The notes below the pieces were generated by a model that saw nothing but the letters and a program-made list of their open reading frames with translations, did not search any database and was not told where the DNA came from. 14,122 bases of DNA from Candidatus Omnitrophota bacterium (GTDB lineage: Bacteria > Omnitrophota > Gorgyraeia > Aquiviventales > Aquiviventaceae): positions 1 through 14,122 of the forward strand of contig JACPAW010000018.1 of NCBI GenBank assembly GCA_016180605.1. The letters run 5' to 3'. Positions 7,309-12,251 of this stretch are shown in pieces; the first letter of the stretch is position 1, and every line of letters begins with the position of its first letter. The position numbers and the translations under genes were made by a program.

Positions 7309-8023
7309 CGATCGTAAGATTCCTGTTGGCTCAAGGTTCAAGGTGCAAGGTTCAAGGGAAGAACACCTAAGCCTTCAGCCTCTAGCCCCCAGCCCCCAGC
7401 CCCCAGCCCCCAGCCAGATGGGTTTTACTCTCGTTGAACTGGTGCTGGTTTTGACGATTGGCGGGATCATGGCGCTGACGGCACCGACTCTGTTTTTTAG
7501 AGGAGTGACGGCGATGGTGTTTCTGCCTCGGGCGGCAGTGACCAACCATGTGACCCAAGAGCTTTTAACTCAATTGCTAGAGGGCGGCTGGTCCACTCTT
7601 GCCGGCCAAACCACGATCCAAGGCCTTCGTTTCGCGGTACGGAAAAGCAATACCGAGCCTGCCATCTGGTTGGCGGAACCGAATCGTATCGGGTTTCAGA
7701 CAGCCCAGGGAGAGTCCGTATTGCTTCGCTTGGATGGAGAAACCATCAAACGCAGCGTAGCGAATCCTTCGTGCACTCCAGTGCTCGCTACGGAAGAAAT
7801 CCTGCCGTATCATTCGGCTTCCGATAACGTGCGAATTCTTACTACCGGATTGTTATTTCGGTACTATAATCAGGCGGGGGTAGAAATTTTTCCGGTTTGT
7901 CCTCCGAGTCCGATTATTCGGCGGATCGACATGGCTTTCATCGCACAGACGGGAAGCGGCAACCCGGATGAAGGGCATACAAATGAGCCGATGGCATCCT
8001 CTATTGCGATTCGCATTCCGTAG
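7289..8023 (+). CDS. PilW/MshO/GspJ-like minor prepilin with a repeat-derived leader
   Basis: Prepilin with a cleavage site after Gly45: the string MGFTLVELVLVLTIGGIMAL puts Phe at +1 and Glu at +5. The mature part is about 199 residues: alpha1 helix, FRGVTAMVFLPRAAVTNHVTQELLTQLLEGG, then a beta-rich globular domain ending with RIDMAFIAQTGS and SIAIRIP, consistent with PilW/GspJ/MshO. From ATG 7289, which overlaps the preceding gene by 20 bases, the leader is 45 residues, long for this class, and residues about 15-43 are encoded by two heptad repeat arrays. From ATG 7418 the leader would be just MG, but no ribosome site precedes it because the repeat lies there. The start is therefore open; the longer form is listed. 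Confidence 0.75.
   Translation: MSSLAHNDRKIPVGSRFKVQGSREEHLSLQPLAPSPQPPAPSQMGFTLVELVLVLTIGGIMALTAPTLFFRGVTAMVFLPRAAVTNHVTQELLTQLLEGGWSTLAGQTTIQGLRFAVRKSNTEPAIWLAEPNRIGFQTAQGESVLLRLDGETIKRSVANPSCTPVLATEEILPYHSASDNVRILTTGLLFRYYNQAGVEIFPVCPPSPIIRRIDMAFIAQTGSGNPDEGHTNEPMASSIAIRIP
7331..7358 (+). repeat. Heptad tandem array, four units, consensus KCAAGGK
   Basis: Units start at 7331, 7338, 7345 and 7352; CAAGG is fixed in all four. It lies inside the open frame of the PilW-like gene, so it is probably translated as part of the leader. Seven-base units keep the frame only in sets of three. Confidence 0.8.
7370..7418 (+). repeat. Heptad tandem array, consensus AGCCNNN, four perfect AGCCCCC units
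   Basis: Units start at 7370, 7377, 7384, 7391, 7398, 7405 and 7412; the four from 7384 to 7411 are identical. The array ends exactly at the MGF of the PilW-like prepilin cleavage region and is translated as a Pro/Ser/Gln-rich stretch if the ATG at 7289 is used. Confidence 0.9.
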
Positions 8024-8033
8024 AGCAGACTTT

Positions 8034-8184
8034 CGATATTAGACACAAGATACACGATGCACGACACACGACTCCCCAGCCCGCCTCTCACAACAGCCGG
8101 GGCGGGCACGACACACGAGAAATTACGTGAGTCGTGGATCGTGAATCGTGAGTCAAATCTGTCTCTGGTGTCTGAAGTCTGAAA
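8034..8184. repeat. Paired heptad arrays in inverted orientation between pilW-like and pilM genes
   Basis: The left arm (8034-8075) has six units of the MGAYNCA type and the right arm (8126-8153) has four units of CGTGRRT, its rough reverse complement. The segments 8054-8074 and 8130-8150 match in 18 of 21 positions when one is reverse-complemented. Two more units follow the middle (8109-8122), and a TCTGRNG-type series (8164, 8171, 8178) runs to within 3 bases of the pilM start. A perfect 7-base stem lies between the arms (GCCCGCC 8079-8085 with GGCGGGC 8101-8107). The whole 164-base gap is accounted for by these repeats; no clear promoter or ribosome site is visible. Confidence 0.8.
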
Positions 8185-8187
8185 TCA

Positions 8188-9717
8188 ATGGCACTCTTAC
8201 AACAGCCACTCCAAATAGGACTTGAGCTTGGCGACCATACCCTGAAGCTGGTCTGGGCGGCCAAAACGCCTGGGGGCCGTATGGCGTGGGGTTTGCGCAA
8301 GCAGCAACGGCGCCATCCTGCAACGAAAGATTCGAAGAATGAGCCCTTCGACTCGGCGTTGCCTCGCTCAGGGCGAGTCCTGAGCTTGTCGAAGGATGAG
8401 TTGTTGGAGGATATCAAAGCCCAGCTTCCGGCATTATTTCCATTTGATGTGCAGCGGGCACAGATTCGGCATGTCGTTCAACAGCGGCAAAAATCCGAAG
8501 ACCAGCTTCATTGCACCCTATCCGTTGTTGCCTGCGAAGGGGAGGCATTGCAGTCAGAGCTGGAAGTGCTCTGGCAAGCGGGTTGGGTTCCAGCGAGTGT
8601 GGTTCCGAGTGCCGTGGCATTAGCAGCCTTAGTCTTAAACCAGAATCAGGCTCTGGCTTCCGAAAGCAGCGTCTTATTGCTTGATTTTGGAGCGCGACGA
8701 TCCACCATGGGGCTTCTGATCCATGGGCAGCTTTTGTTTGCGCGCGAAGTGTCCATCGGCTCGAATGATCTGACGGAAGCCTTGATGTCGGAAGTCGTCG
8801 TCGGAGAAAAGACCTTGCGGCTTTCCTGGCAAGAGGCTGAAGCGATCAAATGCCAGAGAGGTCTTGCTGCCTTGGACCCTTCTGGCTTTGATGCCGAAGC
8901 ATTGCCGGTTGCCATGTATGAGGCGATGGTCCAGCCGATTTTGGAAGAATGGCTGGGTGAAATTCAAAGAACCGTGGCCTTTGGGCTTAAGGTGCCGATG
9001 GGATCACCCCCAACCCTGCAGCGGATCATGCTCTCAGGTGGAGCTTCTCAATTACCCGGACTCGATGCCTGGCTCTCACGCCAGATGAATTTACCCGTTT
9101 CGCGTTTAACCGTTCAGCCACTCTTAGGGGATGGCGGTCCCGAATATGCGGTACCCTGCGGCTTGCTCTTATCCCAAGAAAGGATTGGGCTGCCTGGTCT
9201 TGCGGTGAACTTGCTGCCGGAAAAGTCTCGGTGGATTCGCCGTCTGGTAGCGATGGAACGCCTGGCGATTCTGGTTCTCTTAGTCTTATTCATGCTGGTT
9301 GGAATTGGAATTCTTTCGACTCATTTGCGGCTTAAGCCGCTTTCCAGCCAGCTCGCGAAAGTGGAGCACCGCGCCCAAGAATTGACAGGAGTTACTCAGC
9401 TTGCCCAGTCCTTGGAGGTATACAGTGGATTTCTGGATTCGGTGACTGGGGCAAATGCCCCTGTTTCTTGGCTGCAGTCCCTCAGCCAGGGATTTCCGGA
9501 TCCGGTACGCTTGACTCAGCTTTCTTTGGATGAACCCGCTGCCGTGAAAATGACAGGAGAGGTGGAAGCACGCGACCAAGCCCCCGAGGCCTATGTCTCT
9601 GAGCTGATCATGTGGTTGACTCAGAAACGGTTGTGCAAGACGGTTCATTTGGAATCCAGCCAGCGCAACACCGTCGATGCCAGTCTCGTGAATTTTCAAC
9701 TGACATGCCAGCGTTGA
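8188..9717 (+). CDS. pilM: PilM-PilN fusion: actin-like pilus alignment protein joined to its membrane partner
   Basis: 509 residues joining two normally separate platform proteins. Residues about 8-345 are PilM-like, of the FtsA/actin fold: IGLELGDHTLKLVW at the N-terminus, VLLLDFGARRSTMGLL (about 161-176, phosphate loop) and IMLSGGASQLPGLDAW (about 280-295, adenosine loop). VNLLPE (about 340) is the typical PilN opening, followed by a membrane segment (about 358-378), a coiled-coil-like stretch and a periplasmic PilN domain to the end. The same layout, cytoplasmic actin fold then membrane helix then periplasmic domain, is that of GspL in type II secretion, which is the alternative name. Residues 53-70 (with VLSLSKD) come from a palindromic repeat inserted in frame, in a region just before FPFDVQRAQI. 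The ribosome-site position is filled with heptad repeat. PilM binds PilN and PilB regulators in known systems. Confidence 0.88.
   Translation: MALLQQPLQIGLELGDHTLKLVWAAKTPGGRMAWGLRKQQRRHPATKDSKNEPFDSALPRSGRVLSLSKDELLEDIKAQLPALFPFDVQRAQIRHVVQQRQKSEDQLHCTLSVVACEGEALQSELEVLWQAGWVPASVVPSAVALAALVLNQNQALASESSVLLLDFGARRSTMGLLIHGQLLFAREVSIGSNDLTEALMSEVVVGEKTLRLSWQEAEAIKCQRGLAALDPSGFDAEALPVAMYEAMVQPILEEWLGEIQRTVAFGLKVPMGSPPTLQRIMLSGGASQLPGLDAWLSRQMNLPVSRLTVQPLLGDGGPEYAVPCGLLLSQERIGLPGLAVNLLPEKSRWIRRLVAMERLAILVLLVLFMLVGIGILSTHLRLKPLSSQLAKVEHRAQELTGVTQLAQSLEVYSGFLDSVTGANAPVSWLQSLSQGFPDPVRLTQLSLDEPAAVKMTGEVEARDQAPEAYVSELIMWLTQKRLCKTVHLESSQRNTVDASLVNFQLTCQR
8345..8395. repeat. Palindromic repeat element inserted in frame in the pilM-like gene
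   Basis: The ends are perfect inverted repeats, CCTTCGAC (8345-8352) and GTCGAAGG (8388-8395), with an inner perfect stem GCTCAGG (8366-8372) and CCTGAGC (8379-8385). Length 51 bases, so it adds 17 codons without breaking the frame. The strings CCTGAGC and GTCGAAGG recur together at 12121-12138, so it belongs to a family. The reverse strand would read FDKLRT, a string I recognise from many repeat-loaded environmental genomes. Confidence 0.85.
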
Positions 9718-10289
9718 TAGATCCAAGAGTTTCCTATGGGGCTACGGCTACGATTCTTGGCGCCATCATCCTCTATGCCTGGCAGTTTCCCTATGGATCG
9801 CTTCAAACCCAGCTTCATAAAACGCGTCAGAAGTTAGCAGCGCAACGCCAGCAGGTAGAGCAGATTGAAACTATATTGCTTGCTGCAGGTGGGGAACAAG
9901 CGTGGCTTGCAGCTAAGCAAGAGGATCTGGGAGAGTTACGGAGGCGCATCCCAGAACGGGAGAGACTCCCTCAATTGCTGGATTTGCTCATTGAGCGGGT
10001 TCATGGAGCAGGCTTGAATGTGGTCAATGTGACACAGGGAAATGCAGAGCCTGCTTTGGATGCCAGCGGGAAAGCCATCTTTATTGAAGAGGCTCCATGC
10101 CTGGCCCTTCCTGTCACCTTGACCTTGCAGGGCCGCTATCGGCAGATGGTCAGTTTCTTGGAAAACTTGCGCAGTGCCGAGTTTCTCGGATTGGCCACTA
10201 TCCGAGCGATCCAATTGGAGGCAAAGAGCCATGACCAGCCAACGCTCCATGCGGCAATCCGGTTGGTTCTCTATATTACGGGTAGTTAG
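9705..10289 (+). CDS. pilO: Pilus alignment protein PilO
   Basis: 194-residue bitopic inner-membrane protein. A short cytoplasmic start (MPALIDPRVS), one membrane segment (about 11-27, GATATILGAIILYAW), then a coiled-coil region (about 34-62, QTQLHKTRQKLAAQRQQVEQIE) and a ferredoxin-like periplasmic domain (about 85-194) with IPERERLPQLLDLLIERVHGAGL and the PilO-typical LTLQGRYRQMVSFLENL. PilO pairs with the PilN part of the upstream protein to align the inner-membrane platform with the secretin. ATG 9705 overlaps the preceding gene by 13 bases, with no strong ribosome site, so coupling is likely. GspM/MshJ are the nearest alternatives. Confidence 0.88.
   Translation: MPALIDPRVSYGATATILGAIILYAWQFPYGSLQTQLHKTRQKLAAQRQQVEQIETILLAAGGEQAWLAAKQEDLGELRRRIPERERLPQLLDLLIERVHGAGLNVVNVTQGNAEPALDASGKAIFIEEAPCLALPVTLTLQGRYRQMVSFLENLRSAEFLGLATIRAIQLEAKSHDQPTLHAAIRLVLYITGS
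10217..10221 (+). promoter_or_regulatory. Ribosome site supporting the long pilP start
   Basis: GGAGG 9 bases before ATG 10231, inside the pilO gene. It is the only good ribosome site in front of any in-frame pilP start. It could also be chance, since these bases encode Leu-Glu-Ala of PilO. Confidence 0.4.
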
Positions 10290-10731
10290 AAATCATCACG
10301 AGAGTTTTGGGCGGGTCCTGTCACGGCGGACCCTTCGCCTATCCTCGCCCGGCGACTATCGCGCCGGTTCTGCGGGCGGGCGAAGGGAACCCCCGCCGTG
10401 CCACCCGCCTGCAGCTATGGTTATGTTGATTTCTTTGTGGGGGGTGTTCGGCTGGCTGGCAAGTGAAGGGAGGGCGGCTGAGGAGTTGCGTGATCCCTTC
10501 GTGTTTGGGCCTCGGCGGGAGGCGGCTGCTCAAGAAGGTTCCTTGGGAGTCATCAGCGGAATTATTTGGGATGAGTCTAGCCCCCTTGTGATGATTAACG
10601 GAGAACTCGTGGGGATCGGCCAGGCTGTCGGCAGCTGGAAGATTATCGCCATTGGCCCGGACACGGTTACCCTGCAGAATAGCAAGCGCAAGATCAACTT
10701 AGCTTCCGGAAGTAGCATTCCTACCGAGTAA
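10231..10731 (+). CDS. pilP: PilP/MshK/GspC-like periplasmic protein, start disrupted by a repeat
   Basis: The recognisable part is from the hydrophobic segment MVMLISLWGVFGWLA (ATG 10417) on: signal or anchor, then EELRDPFVFG and a small beta domain reading VISGIIWDESSPLVMINGELVGIGQAVG.WKIIAIGPDTVTL, the standard PilP/GspC homology-region pattern. In pilus systems PilP is a lipoprotein tying PilN-PilO to the secretin; no lipobox Cys is visible here, so MshK/GspC-like anchoring is as likely. Two starts are possible. ATG 10231 has GGAGG and gives 166 residues but overlaps pilO by 59 bases and puts about 33 repeat-encoded residues (10310-10409) before the hydrophobic segment. ATG 10417 gives 104 residues with a plausible signal peptide (cut near EGRA) but no ribosome site. 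Product family is moderately certain, the start is not. Confidence 0.65.
   Translation: MTSQRSMRQSGWFSILRVVRNHHESFGRVLSRRTLRLSSPGDYRAGSAGGRREPPPCHPPAAMVMLISLWGVFGWLASEGRAAEELRDPFVFGPRREAAAQEGSLGVISGIIWDESSPLVMINGELVGIGQAVGSWKIIAIGPDTVTLQNSKRKINLASGSSIPTE
10310..10409. repeat. GC-rich nested palindrome element, GGCGGGT/ACCCGCC ends
   Basis: Four nested perfect inverted pairs: GGCGGGT 10310-10316 with ACCCGCC 10403-10409; CACGGCGG 10322-10329 with CCGCCGTG 10393-10400; CCCTTCGCC 10331-10339 with GGCGAAGGG 10379-10387; CCGGCG 10349-10354 with CGCCGG 10362-10367. It is much richer in GC than its surroundings. The borders resemble those of the element at 12076-12249 (GCGGGTCCTG on the left; ACCCGCC on the right), which makes it a member of a dispersed, non-coding family (REP/MITE-like). 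It separates the pilO end from the pilP signal sequence. Confidence 0.85.
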
Positions 10732-10735
10732 TCTT

Positions 10736-10888
10736 CAGCACACAGCATCCAGCACTCAGCAATCAGAAAATGACCAATTATCGATTACCCATTACAGCTG
10801 TTGTGAGTGGTAATTGGTAACCGGTAATTATTTTCTGTGTGCTGTTTGCTGGGTGCTGTTTGCTGGGTGCTGATTGCTGTATGCTAGC
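10736..10888. repeat. Long inverted pair of heptad arrays after pilP
   Basis: Left side: CAGCANN units at 10736, 10743, 10750 and 10757, then NNATTAY units at 10775, 10782 and 10789. Right side, in mirror order: GGTAAYY units at 10809, 10816 and 10823, then TGCTGNN units at 10840, 10847, 10854, 10861, 10868 and 10875, plus a partial one at 10882. CAGCA is the reverse complement of TGCTG and ATTAC of GTAAT, so the two sides can pair into one long imperfect hairpin with its loop near 10797-10808. With the promoter after it this explains the 242-base gap. It may also end transcription of the pilus operon, though there is no T-tract. Confidence 0.88.
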
Positions 10889-10894
10889 TCTCCA

Positions 10895-10924
10895 TTGACA
10901 TCCCCAACTCCAATCAGGTATTCT
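10895..10924 (+). promoter_or_regulatory. Sigma70-type promoter for the second HTH-receiver pair
   Basis: A perfect -35 TTGACA (10895-10900) and -10-like TATTCT (10919-10924), 18 bases apart. Transcription would begin about 10931-10935, leaving a leader of about 40 bases before the ATG at 10974. It lies just after the heptad hairpin, in otherwise unexplained sequence. Confidence 0.55.
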
Positions 10925-10973
10925 TTAATCAGAATTAGTCAAGTTTGGTGCAAGACAAGGGGGTGGGGCAAAG

Positions 10974-11171
10974 ATGTCCGAGAAGGCCTACCTGTCCATT
11001 GAAGAGGTGGCCGCTCGATTTGGAATCACTCCAACGACCGTGTATCGACTGGCCCAGCGGGGGTCATTGCCAGGCTTTAAAATTGGCGGCCAATGGCGGT
11101 TTGATTTAAACATGTTGGAAACCTGGGTGTCGAGCCAGGTTACCCAACGGCGTAGCCGGAGAAAAGATTAA
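10974..11171 (+). CDS. Second MerR/BldC-like helix-turn-helix protein, paralogue of the first gene
   Basis: 65-residue wHTH protein of the same length as the gene at 77-274 and similar along its whole domain: YLSIEEVAARFGI, TTVYRLAQRGSLPGFKIGGQWRF, then an amphipathic helix and a basic tail (QRRSRRKD) in place of the acidic tail of the first copy. Both should recognise related DNA, because the recognition helix TTVYRL and wing are almost unchanged. GGGGTGGGG (10959-10968 area) is a loose ribosome site. Its stop is directly followed by the receiver gene's ATG (TAAATG), so they form a two-gene operon. Confidence 0.86.
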   Translation: MSEKAYLSIEEVAARFGITPTTVYRLAQRGSLPGFKIGGQWRFDLNMLETWVSSQVTQRRSRRKD

Positions 11172-11588
11172 ATGAGCGAGCCAACCCAGAAAAAGCATAT
11201 TTTGCTGGTAGAGGATGAGCCGGCAGTGGTTAAAATGACAAAACTGCGGTTGGAACATGAAGGGTTTGATGTGGAAGTGGCATTGGATGGAGAGGCGGCT
11301 TTAGCTTTAGTGAAACCCACAACGGATTTAATTCTGCTGGATATTCGTTTGCCTAAGTTGGATGGTTTCGAAGTGTGCAAGCGGCTTAAGGCAAAGCCGG
11401 ATACGGCCAAGATTCCCATCATTGTCTTTACTGCTTCCGCAAGCCAGTGGCAGGAGTTAACGGACCGGTGCATTGAGTTAGGGGTTATGGATTTGCTTAA
11501 GAAACCCTTCCATTCGAAGGAACTCGTTGAGAAAATCCGCAGAATTCTGTGGGGAGAAAACCCCTCCACACCCGCGATCGCGCACTAG
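11172..11588 (+). CDS. Second stand-alone response regulator receiver
   Basis: 138-residue single receiver domain: acidic pocket EDE (14-16), phospho-acceptor Asp57 in LILLDIRLPK, Thr in IVFTASA, Lys in LLKKPF, and a short tail with no output domain. It resembles the receiver at 2173-2577, including ILLV.DEP..VKM..RLE.EGF at the N-terminus and KPF.S.EL..K.R at the C-terminus. GGAG at 11158-11161 is at good spacing before ATG 11172. No kinase is next to it, so the kinase of the first cassette or a distant one must serve it. Role with the HTH partner is inferred from adjacency only. Confidence 0.9.
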   Translation: MSEPTQKKHILLVEDEPAVVKMTKLRLEHEGFDVEVALDGEAALALVKPTTDLILLDIRLPKLDGFEVCKRLKAKPDTAKIPIIVFTASASQWQELTDRCIELGVMDLLKKPFHSKELVEKIRRILWGENPSTPAIAH

Positions 11589-11629
11589 TATCTCATCTCT
11601 GAATTGATAGATTTGTATTCGAGGAGATA
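11589..11629. repeat. Hairpin directly after the second receiver gene
   Basis: TATCTCATC (11589-11597) pairs with GAGGAGATA (11621-11629) with one mismatch, and GAAT (11601-11604) with ATTC (11617-11620). It begins at the base after the stop codon but is not followed by a T-tract, so it could stabilise the transcript end more than stop transcription. Confidence 0.4.
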
Positions 11630-11640
11630 GCTGTAAGTTT

Positions 11641-11712
11641 TGGGACGTGGGCCATGGGTCATGGGACAAGTTTCCAGTTTTTTTATGTCCCATGTCTCCT
11701 GTCCCATGTCCC
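11641..11712. repeat. Inverted pair of heptad arrays, TGGGNCN and NTGTCYC
   Basis: Left units start at 11641, 11648, 11655 and 11662; right units at 11685, 11692, 11699 and 11706. They are reverse complements of each other with few mismatches, so four units pair with four around a loop of about 16 bases. The flanking TTTT (11637-11640 area) and AAAA (11713-11716) extend the stem. A run of seven to eight T sits in the loop, not after the stem. Confidence 0.87.
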
Positions 11713-11743
11713 AAAAGTGTATATAAGTTATGTACAGCTTCCC

Positions 11744-11773
11744 TTGACGCTAGAGAGGCGATTCGTGTAGTCT
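11744..11773 (+). promoter_or_regulatory. Possible sigma70-type promoter before the hydrolase remnant
   Basis: TTGACG (11744-11749) and TAGTCT (11768-11773), 18 bases apart, the same spacing as the promoter at 10895. The -10 match is weak. If real it now leads into a broken gene. Confidence 0.3.
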
Positions 11774-11819
11774 AAGGAATGAGGGCAGGGTTTTTTGGGG
11801 TTTTGAAAAAGGGAAAGTC

Positions 11820-12068
11820 TATGATTTTAAGACGGTTTTATCCATTTTCTCAACCTACGCCCAAGAGCACCAGATTCCCTTAATCAGTACCTTTGAGAGC
11901 TTTCGTTCCGCGGACAAGGCCAAGCTATTCTATGACTGGGATGGGCACATGACCCCAGCTGGCCATGAAGTTATCGCATCCCATTTGATTCGCGACCCTC
12001 AGTTTATCCGCGTCCTTGAAAAGCGAATAGAAGCCCGGCACCTTCGAAAAAAGCCCACCTTGCATTAA
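11820..12068 (+). pseudogene. C-terminal remnant of an SGNH/GDSL hydrolase-like gene
   Basis: A frame of about 82 codons without any start codon near its beginning, ending in TAA at 12066. It reads like the end of an SGNH-family esterase or O-acetyltransferase-associated protein: a conserved helix (LSIFSTYAQEHQIPLI), then FYDWDGHMTPAGHEVIASHL, which carries the catalytic Asp-x-x-His block (here D-G-H with the following PAGH). The Gly-Asp-Ser-Leu block I and the rest of the N-terminal part are missing; the same frame is open back to 11754 but without recognisable protein. It lies between repeat clusters, which suggests loss by recombination. A live gene using an unrecognised start is less likely. 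Confidence 0.6.
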
Positions 12069-12075
12069 CCTGGCA

Positions 12076-12249
12076 GCGGGTCCTGCCGTGGTTCGACTCG
12101 CTTCGCTCGCTCACCACGGTCCTGAGCGAAGTCGAAGGACCGCGGCCGTACCCCCACTCCTCGGCTCGGGGGATGCAGCATATCCGTCTGGCTTACCCCC
12201 CATCCCCCGCAGCCTCGTCGTGGGGGTGCCCCCCGGCCGCGTCACCCGC
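12076..12249. repeat. GC-rich palindrome cluster, same family as 10310-10409
   Basis: Outer ends GCGGGT (12076-12081) and ACCCGC (12244-12249). Inside: CCGTGG 12086-12091 with CCACGG 12114-12119; CGGTCCT 12117-12123 with AGGACCG 12136-12142; GCGGCCG near 12142-12148 with CGGCCGC near 12234-12240; and C-run/G-run pairs between. The string CCTGAGC..GTCGAAGG at 12121-12138 is shared with the repeat in pilM. No believable protein is encoded; this fills most of the 342-base gap before the reductase. Confidence 0.75.
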
Positions 12250-12251
12250 CG

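Noticed and set aside
6844..7418. CRISPR array
   Set aside because: Units are 7 bases, directly adjoining, without 25-45 base repeats, unique spacers or cas genes.
8088..8417. A 109-codon minus-strand frame at the pilM start
   Set aside because: It consists of heptad repeat, the reverse of pilM and the FDKLRT reading of the palindromic insert; no independent protein signal.
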